Shown piece after piece: positions 22,964-34,286 of a DNA stretch of 64,000 nt. The position numbers and the translations under genes were made by a program. The notes under the pieces were generated by a model. It was not told the DNA's origin. It was given only the letters and a program-made list of their open reading frames with translations, and did no database searches. Each line of letters starts with the position of its first letter. Position 1 is the first letter of the stretch. Source of the DNA: Neoscytalidium dimidiatum. Taxonomy: Eukaryota > Ascomycota > Dothideomycetes > Botryosphaeriales > Botryosphaeriaceae. The DNA is taken from NCBI GenBank assembly GCA_037367355.1, contig CM074706.1, positions 1,904,863 through 1,968,862 of the forward strand. The letters are read 5' to 3'.

Positions 22964-24758
22964 CATACTGGTACACTGTCAAGCTGTAGTTTGGGAGGCT
23001 GTGCTTGGCGACAAAAAACTGTTCTGAAATCTGTGTAGTAGTTGATTATCCCCTGGATAGTTAATTCAAAGGCATTCCACTCTTGGGTATTCAGCATCTC
23101 AAGATTCTACGCAACATCACAGAAAGAGTCAGTCTTAACGTTATAGCCGATTATGAACGGTCTGAGAGCTGACGGTCTATGGGACAGTCTCTCCACCATC
23201 CCAAGCCTTGTCAACGCGGATTACTCCAAGCTCCTGATTGTCGTAGATCTATACGTAATATAGGTGTTCTGAAAGGGAACGGTTGCCTCGATGGGCACCG
23301 GAAAAAGAAATCTCTCTCGAATGAATTACCGAGACAGGCACAATCACAGGCCAGGGAAGGACGAGTTTGGCACAACGTAAGCCCGCTCTGCCCGTAATCG
23401 CAAAATTCTCCGTTACTTCAACTCCTAGCGCCTCTCTGGCAGAACAAGTTCGAATTCAGCTCCAGTTGCCAGAGAAATGGCCTATTCGTGGTGTGCGCTG
23501 CGCTAATTCCATTGCGTGATCGGGCTCGTTGGTGGGGGATTCCGACAAGCGGCAAACTTTGGCACTGCAGGCTTCCGAAAAAGTTCGGATGCTGCGTAAA
23601 ATTGATTTCGTTTAATTGAATAAATGGCTGACCGTACCTAAGACTTTTTTAGAAAGGGAAACAAGGTGATTCTCCTACTCCAGCTCCTTGTTGGATTACC
23701 GTTTTCGGTTCTGACAAAACCGAGCACTATATCTGCGATACCTTTCGTAGCGGCTGCCATCCAATTTATCGAAATACGCCGCTCTAGTTGGACGCGCCAT
23801 GGAATACTGTATGGATCTCGAGACACAATGCATAAAGAAACATTCCCAAATTTAGCTGTCAGTCCATGGCAGCAAGCGTGAGATGTGTGTCGAGAAAAAA
23901 GGTCTGAGAAATTTGAATAGCAGTCCGGGGAAGCCGAAACATAGCCGTGTCTGGATAAGTTTTCATGCAAGAGAAAGTACTATAGCCAGGAACATTATAT
24001 CGCCTGGTAGGGCTGCTGTTACGCGTCTTCATTAAGTCTGTGCATTTGGGGACTGTATGATCGCCACGCCGAAGCTTCGCCCACAGACCAAAGGACGCAG
24101 TAGGACAACGAGGCGCAGCATCGGCAATCCCGACCGGCCGCTGCGGAATTCTCCAACGCTCTCGGACCTCCAAGCGCGCTGCTCGGCGTTGAGAAAGTTC
24201 TGCCGGGCGGAGCAAGATACAATTCAAGGGATCCAGGAAAGTGTGACAGGAAGAAACAAGGCTTTAAACAGCAGGCGTCCTAAGCAAGGGTCCATATTGC
24301 GGGCGTTGCAGGCCCACCCCTAATTACCACCAATCATCGCACGGACGCACGAACCTCGATCACCGCACCCCGAGCGCACATCAAACTCTAGGGCCGGACG
24401 GCTGGCCCCGTCCTGCGTAACAACATACTTTTTCCGTGTGCGCTCCCAGACAACTTGTCGGTTCAATTCCCCGGCCCCACGAGAACCCCCCTTTTTTTAC
24501 GGATGCCGGCCCAGGTGGCACGCAGTTTGCAGCCGCGTTTGCTCCGCCGACGGACCGGGCTGCCGTTGTCAAAGGGTAGCCGCGGACGCCCACTTCCGGT
24601 CGAAACTTCCGAGACATTCTGAAGATACGAGGACGGAAATGATGCGTGTGCTATTTACGCAGAGAGTCCTTTTCATACCGTAGAAGATCCCCCACGCACC
24701 TTGACAATGCAAATCCGACTATCTTTATCCTGATGCCGGTTGCTGATTCGCCGGGAGC
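22964..24758. other. gene-free stretch
   Basis: About 1.8 kb. Several overlapping frames on both strands (23638-24323, 24381-24683) show no motif or family resemblance and no splice support. I cannot assign a gene. Confidence 0.5.
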
Positions 24759-25100
24759 TCAAAAATAGGAGTAGTGCATCCAGCGAGCTCCGCGTTTCTG
24801 TTCGCCGTGCGGAAGCTCCTTCGGCGGCTCGTGTGCATACATCTCCAACCTATCCTCCTCGCTCAATTCCACCCAGGACTTGGCCGTGTTTTCTAGTTTT
24901 GCTTTGCCGAATGCCTCGTCTGCTGGACGCACGGGACGTTTGAATAGCCAGCGCTTCGTGCGCCAGGTGAAAAGTACATAACAGGCGACAATCAGCGACA
25001 GCGTCGTGATACTTCCGAGGTGATTCCTGCTTTGGTTCCGCGACGCAGACTCCGCTGTCGTTTCTTCGAAATCAAAGAACCGTCCGCTGGCCGTCCACAG
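24759..25100 (-). CDS. small single-pass membrane protein, CTG start
   Basis: A 114-codon minus-strand frame, 25100 to the TGA at 24759, that looks like real protein: an N-terminal soluble part (WTASGRFFDFEETTAES), a transmembrane segment (ITTLSLIVACYVLFTW) followed by positive charges (RTKRWLFKR), and an amphipathic charged tail (SWVELSEEDRLEMYAHEPP). There is no ATG upstream: the codon in the start position is CTG (25100-25098), two codons after an in-frame TAA. The only in-frame ATGs lie after the membrane segment. Either translation starts at CTG, the start was lost by mutation, or a 5' exon lies further upstream. The single basic flank suggests a cytosolic C-terminus. I do not recognise the family; size and layout resemble small mitochondrial or ER proteins. 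Confidence 0.55.
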   Translation of the reverse strand: MWTASGRFFDFEETTAESASRNQSRNHLGSITTLSLIVACYVLFTWRTKRWLFKRPVRPADEAFGKAKLENTAKSWVELSEEDRLEMYAHEPPKELPHGEQKRGARWMHYSYF

Positions 25101-25336
25101 TGATTATTTGTTGATTATCTTGATTGTACCGCGCTTGTGATATGATGAATCACCCGTTGTCCCAATATGTAAATAAATGAGCTTCCTGCAGAAAGACACG
25201 GCCAAGTGTATACTTGACGGTATTATCCGCTCTTTAAATAGGAAACAACCTCTGAACCCGAGTGGACTAAGAGCGGAAAAGACACGTTAAGTGCTAAAGC
25301 GGCATGAGGGAATGTGAACTTCGAGAATGTCGTTGT

Positions 25337-26395
25337 TTACTCTGGATTGCATATTGTGAAGTTGACAGACGGATTCTGTACGAGATTTCTCTCGTGTCTC
25401 TCATCAGAAATGATATAGGGGCCAAGGGAAGAGTTATATTCCAAATCAAAGAAAGATTCAAAGGCGTCGCAGACGACTCGGGGCAACCACATCATTGCCA
25501 CTCCCGGCTCAATAGTTACGTCAAACGCGCTGTTCGAAAGGCTGGTTAAGATGCTCGAGAAGATTGTTTTCACATGGACTGTAACAAGTATGTCTCGGTC
25601 TGGTGCGAACGGAACATTGAGGATTGATGCAGCATCGAACTTGAGGTTGTCATAACCTCGTGATATGAGATGAGACTACCATGCTGAGAACCTTCAATGC
25701 AATAACCCGTAATCGATGTGCAGCGGCTTGATTCGGTCGGAACTCACGGTGGAAAGCTCCAGCTGTATAACTCTATGTTCGACTGGCGATGTAAATTTCT
25801 TGGGCGCAGTTTCTCGAGAAACGAAATCTAGGGAGTGTCTGTGGTCGAAAAGTTGAATGCGTCAAAGGAAAGACCGAACACGCCAATTCAGGAGGCAGGG
25901 CTTGCAATAGTCGCAATCACCTGTTGTGGAATTTCTATTCCGAAAGATACTTCGTCAACACCTAATAGCCTGTCAATCTCGTCAATGTGTAGGTAATCAA
26001 AAGGATCTATTACAGAAACGGAGACATCAATCCATGTGTGACTCTTGTTTTTGTAGAAACGCCTCCTCTTCTACCCATATACTCAGAGGCGTTAGTGGGC
26101 GGATAAAAGCCGTCGGGGCAGCCCAAGGGGTCGATCGCACTAAAAAAATTGGCTTCTATAGCAGTTAGTAAGCGCACGGTCTGCGGCTCGGGTTGTCCGA
26201 TTTTGAATGCGAAAGAGGACCATAATCCATCGCTACCATCCCTTCGCACTATGGGTCCACATACAGTCAATATGCTCTCTGGGCGTACCATTGATCGCTT
26301 AGATTGACGATAACGGCGCCTTGGCTCCGGGCGTCAGGAATGAGGGTGAGCGTTAAAAGTACGGTTGGGAGGCAATACAGCAGTGTAATGAACAT
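25337..26395 (-). pseudogene. decayed aspartic-peptidase-like (A1) gene
   Basis: Minus-strand fragments in order match a secreted A1-type fungal protein. They are: a signal peptide (MFITLLYCLPTVLLTLTLIP, from 26395), DGSDGLWSSFAFKIGQPEPQ, GFYPPTNASEYMGRRGGV, NKSHTWIDVSVSV, IGVFGLSFDAFNFSTTDTP, SYTAGAF, GYDNLKFDAASILNVPFAPD, and IEPGVAMMWLPRVVCDAFES. The frame changes at least three times. In-frame stops occur before IGVFGL, after STTDTP, and before SYTAGA; the last two are compatible with CpA/TpG to TpA change. The normal catalytic DTG/DSG sites are not visible, as in the non-catalytic fungal relatives of A1. The C-terminal portion after FTICNP is missing. No intron arrangement that I tried restores a frame. 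Confidence 0.8.
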
Positions 26396-26838
26396 ACTTA
26401 TGATTGGAGAGAAAGTCCAAAAGATCTTAAATTTTGGCTCACTTGGGTCCCTGATCAGAGAATTAAGCTTGTTGGAATCTATGCGAAGGTAGAATGGACC
26501 ATATGAACGTGAAGACTGTTCTCAAGGGCGCTACAGCTTGCAACATGCCGTGATACGGGTGGGACAGTGGACTTGTGAGCATACACGAGAATACAGGCGA
26601 AACCAAGCTTCAGCTTGCATTCTTAACGAGGCCAGCTGTGAGGTTGACAAGAACATAAGTTGATAGCCCGTGCTTGGACGGGGCTGGTACTGAGTCCGCT
26701 TTGGATTATCATCCTTACACAAAACACTAACGGCGGATCCTTGCGACATAAAACCCGTTGCCTTTTCGCCTTCACGTCACCTTCCGAAACGCCAGAAACG
26801 CCTTGCGCACAAAGGAAAACCCTCGCCCATTCCAGCAC
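26396..26838. other. intergenic
   Basis: 443 nt between the peptidase relic and the surface-protein gene, which ends at 26839. No gene seen. Confidence 0.5.
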
Positions 26839-27793
26839 TCATCTCCTGGACAGCCAAACACTCGGCCAACCAGCCTTCCACCCCGCCGCATTGCCAAACA
26901 CAGAAGGACGATACCGCGGCAACGCCGTCACCACGCTTTCCCTGTCGCCGGAGGGCGGCCTCTCCTGCGCCTCGCCCGTCCCGCCACCACCGCCATTCCC
27001 GTCCCTCGCCCCCTCGACCAAGACCCCGCTCTCCGCATCCCGTCCGCCGACGACCTTCCCGTCCTTCCCGTCCCCGCCCGCGGCCGCCGCAACCACCACC
27101 ACCCCCTCCCTCATCTCCACCGCGCCGCCCGGCTCCCCGTCCTCCAGATCCGTCAGATCCAGCCTGCTGCCCTTGAACTCGCGCCGCAGCGCGGCCCTGC
27201 TCGCGGCGCGCTCGTAACCCCCGCCGCCGTGGCGGCGCGGGCGGGCCCCCAGCGCCGCGGCCCACTTCTCGCAGGGCCCGAGGCGCGCCTGCCAGGCGAA
27301 GATGGCGTAGCACAGGGCGACGAAGCCGAGGCTGCCGAGGACGACGCCGGCGACGGCGCCGGACGACATGTGGTAGGCGGCGGCGGCGAAGGAGTAGTCT
27401 TTCATGCCGGAGGAGGAGGAAGAGGTCGATGTCGACGTCGAGGAGGAGGACGTGGATGATGGGCGCGAGGAAGTGGTCTCAGTGGCGGCGGAGGCTTGCG
27501 AGATGAGGTAGGATTTGATGTCGGTCGGTAGCGCGCGGTACCACGAGCCGGTGGGTGTGGGCTGTAGGACCTCGGACGCGAGCCAGGAGGAAGCGGCGGC
27601 CGGGTTGGTTGCGACGAGGGAGAGGATGGAGATGGGGAGGCCGGTAGCGAGGACAGAGGAGATGGAGGAGCTGGGGGTGGGGACGGTTAGTGTGTGGGGA
27701 GTGGTGGGGTGGAGGATTTGGTTGGGAGGGAGGTGGTGTCACTTACGCGTCGGGGGAGGACGCGTCGCGCTTGCGGAGGGCGAGTGTTGCCAT
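26839..27793 (-). CDS. Ser-rich single-pass surface protein
   Basis: Two exons, 27793-27747 and 27670-26839, give 292 aa. The 76-nt intron has GTAAGT and CCCCCAG and joins MATLALRKRDASSPD to ASSISSVLATG in frame. The ectodomain ends in a Ser/Thr-rich stalk (SSRPSSTSSSSTSTSTSSSSS), typical of heavily O-glycosylated fungal cell-wall sensors. A single transmembrane helix follows (AVAGVVLGSLGFVALCYAIF). The cytoplasmic tail of about 150 residues is Gly/Ala/Arg-rich. This layout is shared with WSC/Mid2-like and many uncharacterised fungal plasma-membrane proteins, but I see no WSC cysteine domain. The N-terminus lacks a strong signal peptide, so the membrane helix may act as a signal anchor. Function unknown. 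Confidence 0.75.
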
Positions 27794-30100
27794 GGTGGTT
27801 GGCGTGAGAATTGTCGTGAGTCGTGATGCGAAAGATCCCTGGCCGTGCGATCGGCTGACCATTGGCGTTGGCTGCAGCACTGCTTGGCCATTGTGCCTAG
27901 AGAGCGGATAAGAATGGGTCCCATGCAGAGAGTGTTTTGCAATCGTACAGCGCGACAGGATAGGAAATGAACCTACCATTGGGGATTTGGCCGCGGTGTT
28001 ACCGGGGAAGAGACGACATGCTTAATGTTGAAGCCAAAGACAAGTAAGAGGAGGATAAGAGAAAGGAATGGAAACGTTCGCGGAAGCATTTCCGTGAATA
28101 AGAACTAGCTAGGATAGATAGAAAGAAATATTAGAATAGATAACCCTAGGCGTGGCCTGCGCAGCGAGATGGAGAAGAAAGGAAAATGGTGGGCGCCCAG
28201 GAGCGGGCGAAGGCCTCACGAAAGGGCCAGAACTACGGGGAGTAGTCGGACTGAGGTTGGTCGGGCCTCGAAAAGATAGGCTATACGAGGTTGCCGGGTG
28301 ATGTTCAGATGATATATGAAAGTTGCGGAGGCGCGGAGGGGCTGTCCTCACTGGGCTAAGCCAAGAAGTCTGATCGGTGCAGGGGGGGTGTGGCTCCTGA
28401 TTCCGCCAACAGGCGAACCCCCGCTGTCAGTGTCAACGGGCCGGGGTGCCTGACGCACGGAGTGGGTGCTATTATACCACGATCACCGTTATGAAAAGGG
28501 GTCCCATTCCGCCCCACGCTTCCCTCAGCCTTGCGCGGGCGGAACGAACGCTTGCAGTTGCGGGCTTCAGTAGTCCCAACGGCTTCTGTCTCTAGCTCAC
28601 GCCACAAATCCGTATTGGGGCGCAGAACAAGGCTCATCTAAGGATGACGAAGCCTGTTAGACTTGAAACGCAGTGCACATTTTATCTAGCGTGGATTGAT
28701 AGTCTTTCCTGTCAAGCCACCACCTGCTGCGCACCATCACTCATTCGGCCGGAGGCCCCTCCGGAGAATGACCGAAATGTGAGCCTCAGTAATCCACGTT
28801 TCCCCAGTCCAATGCTGTAGAGGATTTCGCCCTACGGTCTAGACCTCGGAACCTCGGACGGTCTTACCCAACGAGTAGACCCGAATTGGTGTCTTGTGTC
28901 AAAGACGGTCGTTCAACAATGTGTAGGGCCCAAATACATACTGCAAGGGTCGAGCTGTCGCCGCTGCTCGTCCGGCCGCCAAGTTCCGTATCTCTATAGT
29001 GTTTTCTAAATGACGGCTCCACCCTGGCGCGCGGCGTAGCAAAAAGATCCATAGCACCACCAGGCTGAGACGGGATGAGGCAGTGCAGTTCTAGAAATTA
29101 CGTGGAGCCACGGAAACACGTCTGCAAGTGCTTTTCCACAATTCTCACTCCGAAATCCGGAAGTGCGTCTGGAAACTCCCGGTCAGGTGATTCTCTCGGC
29201 GAGCACGATTTCCATTGTTGTGGGATAGAAGTGGATCATTCTCTTTGGAGGCCCACGTGGCTGGTAGATGTGGTGCGCTCGTATTCCCACATTTCCAGAG
29301 ATCCCGGAAGCGAAATTCTGACGCGTGCGATCGGGTTGGATCCGGACGTGTCTAGTTTGATGAAACCGGCGAACATGATGATGGCAATCTCTAAAACTAA
29401 GACTCTTGGCCTTGCGGGGACTTCAGCTTTTGCCATGGCTATCCGGTGCCCTATCATCGACTTTGAGTAGCTGACGCATTGTTGCTCGGTCAGGTTATGG
29501 CGGAGGTCGCAGCTGATCTTCTGGAACGTCGGGAGGACCCGCACTAGCTTCATCTGGAAGGGTGACGAACAAGGCCCACTGTCCTTCCTGGAATAACCCT
29601 TAATAATCCAAAGAGAGACGCAGGGGAGGCCCCAATTCCACCAACGTAGGCTGACCTACATTTTCCCTATCGCCACCAGAAATGTTGATTTCCTTGTCTA
29701 CCGCTCTTGTTGTGCTATATGGTCCACACTTCAGCCGAGTCATATTCGAGTCAGTTGTCGAGAGTGCGATCGCCGGCTGCATGAAAAGCGCAGGCACTTC
29801 AGTTGTCCGTTCAGCCGTTTGATCACACACGTAACTGGCACGGTACGTGTTTCTGTGGACGTCATACTAGCAATATTATTATTCACTAAAAAGATACTAT
29901 GCCCGTCACTTTCTCTCCTCGGCCACTGGACGAAGAGAGTGAGCGCCGTGTCCGAGAGTGCCGTGAAAAACGTCAAGAAACTCGTCACTCATCAGAATCC
30001 ACCGATCTACCAAAAGCATAACCCCAACACCACCCCCGCCATTGCGAACATTACCCAACCACACATCCACCTCCCTCTCCCGCCGTCATCATCGCCATCA
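27794..30100. other. gene-free stretch
   Basis: About 2.3 kb. The left end is the promoter of the surface-protein gene. Frames at 28356-28637, 29075-29470 and 29236-29553 overlap on both strands and resemble nothing I know. Confidence 0.5.
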
Positions 30101-31874
30101 TCAAAGCCCAACCGCCCTCCTCACCTCCTCGTAAACCCCACACCTCTCATCCACGCCCACCTCCTCCGGACTCACCGTCGTCCCGCCCAAGCCGACCACA
30201 CCACCAACATCCCCCAAAATCTGCAAATCCCTCTCCCCCTCGCCGACCCCCGTCCACCCGGGCGCGCCGGGCACGCCCTTGGCGAAATCCGCCCACACGC
30301 GCTGCATGTACCGGCTCAACTCCACCTGCTGCGCCGTCGTGCGGTCGTCGCGGGCAAACGTCCCGAACACCAGCGGCACCTCGCTCGAGTGCCACGCGCC
30401 CGCGCCCGCGAACGGCCGCGCGTTCGGGAACGACGCGTTGAAGTAGTACCGCCAGGCGGCGTACCCGTCCGCGCGCGCCGCCTCGTCGACGAAGTCGCGC
30501 GAGAAGCAGTTGAAGTTGGCGTCGCCGATGATGGCCGCGCGCAGGGCCAGGTCCGAGATGCCCCGCGCCGGGTACGCGGCGCGGGCCCGCGCGGCCGGCC
30601 CGCCGGTCGCGTTTGGGGCGCCGCCGAAGAGCGAGGCGAGGAGCGCGGCCGCGGACGGCACCGTCGGCGCGAAGAGCGTGCCTTCGTCGGCGTTGTTGCC
30701 GACGAGGAGGGGCACGCGGGCGGCGGTGCGGGCGCGCAGCCGGAGCTCGGTGCGCGCGGTTGCGGTGGCGTTGTCGATGGTGGGGGGGAAGGGGAGGGCG
30801 AGGGACGAGATGATGGTGGCGATGAGCGTGGCGTTGGCGGCGCGGACGCAGGCGAGGTGGGCGGCGTCGTCGGCGGACGAGGAGGAGGAGGAGGAGGAGG
30901 AGGAAGAAGAGATAGGGGACTGGGATGGCGACGCGGTCGTGGTGTTGCATCCGAGCGCGGCGACGAGCGCTTCCCACGACTCGAGGCCTGTGCCTGGGTT
31001 GCCTTGGCCTTGACTCTCGAGGATGGCGGCGCGGAATTGCGGTGGGCCTGGTGGTGGCAGGGCGAAGAGTTGCTTCACGGAGTAGCCGCCGGCGGACTCG
31101 CCGAAGATGGTGACGCGGGATGGGTCGCCGCCGAAGGCTCGAATGTTCCTCTGCACCCAGGAGAGCGCGAGCCGCTGGTCGAGGAAGCCAAGGTTGCGCT
31201 TGTCTACGGGAATGGCTGGGGAGGTGGCGAAGCCGAAGACTGGTGGAGGTCAGTGTTGCTGTTATCGGGCATGTGGATGGAGGGAAGCATACCGTTTGTC
31301 CGGTAATTAATGGTCACAACGACGACGTCTTGGTTAGCGGCAAACGACGAGCCGTCGTAGGCGGGTAAGCGAGCGGTCCCAAACTGGAGATTCCCACCAT
31401 ATATCCAGAAAAGGACTGCTCTACCGTGGCCAGTAGGTCTGGAAGCGGGAGCGAAGACATTCAAGTAGAGACAGTCTTCGCTCTCCGGTGGGTCTCCGGT
31501 GTTGAAGATCTCCTCAGACGAGGGACCTACAGTCAGAATCAGCGCCTGGTTGTAGAAATGATTGGTCGGGTCATACTGTTGAACTGTTGGATGCAGGATG
31601 GCTTATAGGCTGTGGCGTTGTACGGGCCGGTCCATGGCTGGGGCCTCTCCGGAGGGTCGAAACGTCGCGGGGGACCAGCGAATGGTACGCCGAGAAACTG
31701 ATTCACAACAGTTGTGGGGGCTGATGCGAGCTTGGTGGTGGTGCCAATGATGGACCCGTCGGCCAGTACAGCCTTAGGGCTTCCAGCAGCGTACGAATCG
31801 GCCGGGAAGGCGTCACCACGGCCGAGGATAAGCGCCAAGCAGAGAGCAAGTGCGGCGGCGAAGGAAAATATCAT
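30101..31874 (-). CDS. secreted type-B carboxylesterase
   Basis: Carboxylesterase/lipase (cholinesterase-like fold), 556 aa from three exons: 31874-31577, 31526-31293 and 31239-30101. Introns are 50 nt (GTATGA...CTGTAG) and 53 nt (GTATGC...CCAG). The start at 31874 gives a signal peptide ([18 protein letters not shown]), so the enzyme is secreted or enters the ER. Motifs: [22 protein letters not shown], the oxyanion-loop region IYGGNLQFG, nucleophile FGESAGG, the acid in NNADEGT, and the catalytic His in [12 protein letters not shown]. All triad residues are present. A run of about twelve Ser (GAG repeats on the plus strand near 30883-30912) interrupts a surface loop. Two NAT/NAS-type N-glycosylation sites are visible. 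Substrate unknown. Confidence 0.9.
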
Positions 31875-32890
31875 GACGAAAAGTCGAAACTTGTAGGGCT
31901 GGGTGGGAATAGCCCCGAAAGATGGACAGGCAAACCGTGATCCTCGCCCGGAGGCTTCAGAGTTCTTGACCTCTCCTTGATATACGGAGCTCATTTTGGT
32001 AGGACGGACAGGTTCCGAGGCTGCCAGCTACATTCGACGCTGTTCGGTGTGTTGTGGCTTGAGGCCTTACGTCGAAGTTTCCCTAGTAGGCAAGACGGCG
32101 CAGGTGGGGCACTGGTCCGTAGCCATCGACTGGAGACGGCCAAATACTCCGATTCGCGGGGGCTGGAAGAGGTGAATAGCCGGTGAGCAACCGCCGTCAT
32201 CCATAATATGCAACTGAGCTCCGGCTGGTAGGTGCCCGCGTCAACCCAGCCGCCAGAGGACAGGACGGGCGCATAACGCGAAAAGAGACAAAATGGTAGC
32301 CTTACTGCCTCAAACTTGTGCTTGAAACTAGTGATGTCTCAGTGTATACGTTACCATACGGTCTTTCAGACGTCTGGAGGCCTTTGAGTTGCACTTGGAG
32401 AGCTTGCGGTCAGTAAAGTTTTCCACGTTGTTAGCGTCAAGTGGTGATACCGGAGCGCCCAGAATGCGGGGATGGAGCCAAGCCGGATGGAGAGATGCAG
32501 CATGGATACTATTTGGTGTGCAACCCGGTGCCACACCACCAACTTGGGTGTAGGCGTCATTCCTGTCGGGTTGGGGTTCACCGAAGGTGCCCGACGGTCC
32601 CAAAATAGAATGCGGATGAGTGAGGTCACGGAGCTGAAGAATTGTTGCGGCTGGCATTCTTTCATTATTTTAACTTTAGGGCAGATAGCCAACCTCGGTA
32701 GACATTAATGCGCAGAAAGATAGCCCATCCGCCCTCCGCGCACTCCCGATGGGGCCCCCTCGGAGAGAAGTTTAAGGCATCCAACTAATCGACACTCGAT
32801 CAATCTTGCAGATCAGATCGTTCCCATCCGCCCGCGCGCGTGAGGCTCATCAAAACAACATCTAAGAAAAAAAAAAAAAGAGTACCTGCT
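31875..32890. other. intergenic
   Basis: About 1 kb between two minus-strand genes: the carboxylesterase promoter on the left and the 3' end of the lyase gene on the right, with a run of 13 A near 32867-32879. No further gene supported. Confidence 0.5.
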
Positions 32891-33852
32891 CTACACACCA
32901 TTCGCTCCAAACGCTTTCCCGCCCGCAGCCCCATCCAGGGCCATGCTCTCGTCCAAGCCACACACCTGGAAGCAGAACTTCGGTGTGAAGTACTCGGGAG
33001 CGCCCGCGACGCCTGTCTTCTTGAGCTTCTCGAGGCCCTCCTTTATGGCGACGTAGGCAGGGGCGATACTGGCGAAGGGGAAGATGATGATGCGGTAGCC
33101 CATCTCGCGGGCCTCGTCGGCAGAAATGGTGGGGGTGGCGCCGTGCTCGACCATGTTGAGCAGCATGGGCCACGGCGCAAGGTCTTGGACGATGCGGCGG
33201 GCCATGTCCTTGTCGGTGACACCCTCGAGAAAGCCGCAGTCGGCGCCAGCATCGCGTGCAGCCTTCAGGCGGGCGACGGCTGCGTCGTAGCCCTGGCCTT
33301 GCAGAGCGTCGGTGCGGGCAATTATGACCATGTCACTGCCAATCTTGATGCGCGCGGTGTAGGCAGCGCGGATTCTGGAGGTGTAGACGTCCACATCGAC
33401 AAGCTCTTTGCCTGCCAGGTGCCCGCAGCGCTTGGTCTGTACCTGGTCCTCGATATGCATGCCAGCCACGCCGCCGCGGGCGTACAGCTCGACGGTCCGA
33501 GCGACCATGATGGGACCACCGTAGCCAGTGTCGGCATCGGCGATGAGTGGGGTGGAAGGGTCAAGCGAGGCGATCATGGAGCTGTGGGCGACCATATCGG
33601 ACTGGGTTGCGATGCCCAGGTCGGCATGTCCTAGACGCGAGGCGGTGGTACCAGCGCCGGTCTGGCTTGCAGTCAGCCATTGAGCAAGGGTTGGGCCAGG
33701 AGAGGAGTGGCGCGCACCATATACAGGCAGTCGAAGCCTACTGAGTGAGCAATTCGAGCAGAGAAACCATCGTGCACGCCAGGCGCGATAATGATGTCCT
33801 TAGCCTGCTCGAGGGTCTGACGGAGCTTGCTGGCGGCGGTATTGAACGACAT
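32891..33852 (-). CDS. ICL/PEP-mutase superfamily lyase
   Basis: Isocitrate-lyase/phosphoenolpyruvate-mutase family enzyme, 301 aa, from exons 33852-33718 and 33661-32891. The 56-nt intron has a GCTGAC branch site and joins CLYM to TGAGTTASRLG. The family signature is present as KRCGHLAGK (usual K[KR]CGH), preceded by the metal and substrate region DADTGYGG and MHIEDQ. Members cleave or form C-C or P-C bonds of small 2-oxo acids (oxaloacetate hydrolase, 2-methylisocitrate lyase, PEP mutase). The length fits the short oxaloacetase/carboxyvinyl-type subgroup rather than isocitrate lyase. The start at 33852 is preferred because a TATATAATC box lies about 55 nt upstream; an in-frame ATG at 34041 would add an Arg/Ser-rich extension. 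Confidence 0.9.
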
Positions 33853-34286
33853 TGCTGCGACTGAAGCGATCTGGAGGTTTGCTGGGCGGAGCTCGGCCCC
33901 GGCCGTCTGATTATATATCTTCTTCACATTTTGTCTGGCGTCGGTCCGGGTCGTGGAGCGTGCGGTTGAGGGTGGAGAAGGGTTAGAGCTCCGTGACGCC
34001 AGAGCCCCGCGCTGCCCGCGCCGACCGAGAGGGACCGACATCGGCCATGACTCGCGCTTATTCCCGATCTATTTCCCGCCAATCCCGCCCACGGCGATGA
34101 CGATGTCGGCCCTCCAGCACTCACCCATCCTTCACTCTTTTGCGCCTCGTCTTCACCTCGCGCCTCAAATGCTTCGTTCTCGGCCCTCCGGTGCCTCGCC
34201 GCCATCACCGCGCCCCCGACACCGGACTGGTTTCTCTCATCCTTTCGCCCATGCCATGATCGCTCCACCGCGGAGATACTGCTGCG
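33853..34286. other. intergenic, lyase promoter
   Basis: 434 nt between two minus-strand genes, with a TATA-like sequence near 33910. No gene seen. Confidence 0.5.

Noticed and set aside
29075..29553. Overlapping frames on both strands of about 105-131 codons
   Set aside because: Neither resembles a family, and neither has splice sites or neighbours that would support it.
31527..31576. Apparent frameshift in the carboxylesterase between CIQQFN and SEDCLYLNV
   Set aside because: A 50-nt GT-AG intron (GTATGA donor, CTGAC branch, CTGTAG acceptor) restores the frame exactly and the total becomes a multiple of three. The gene is intact.
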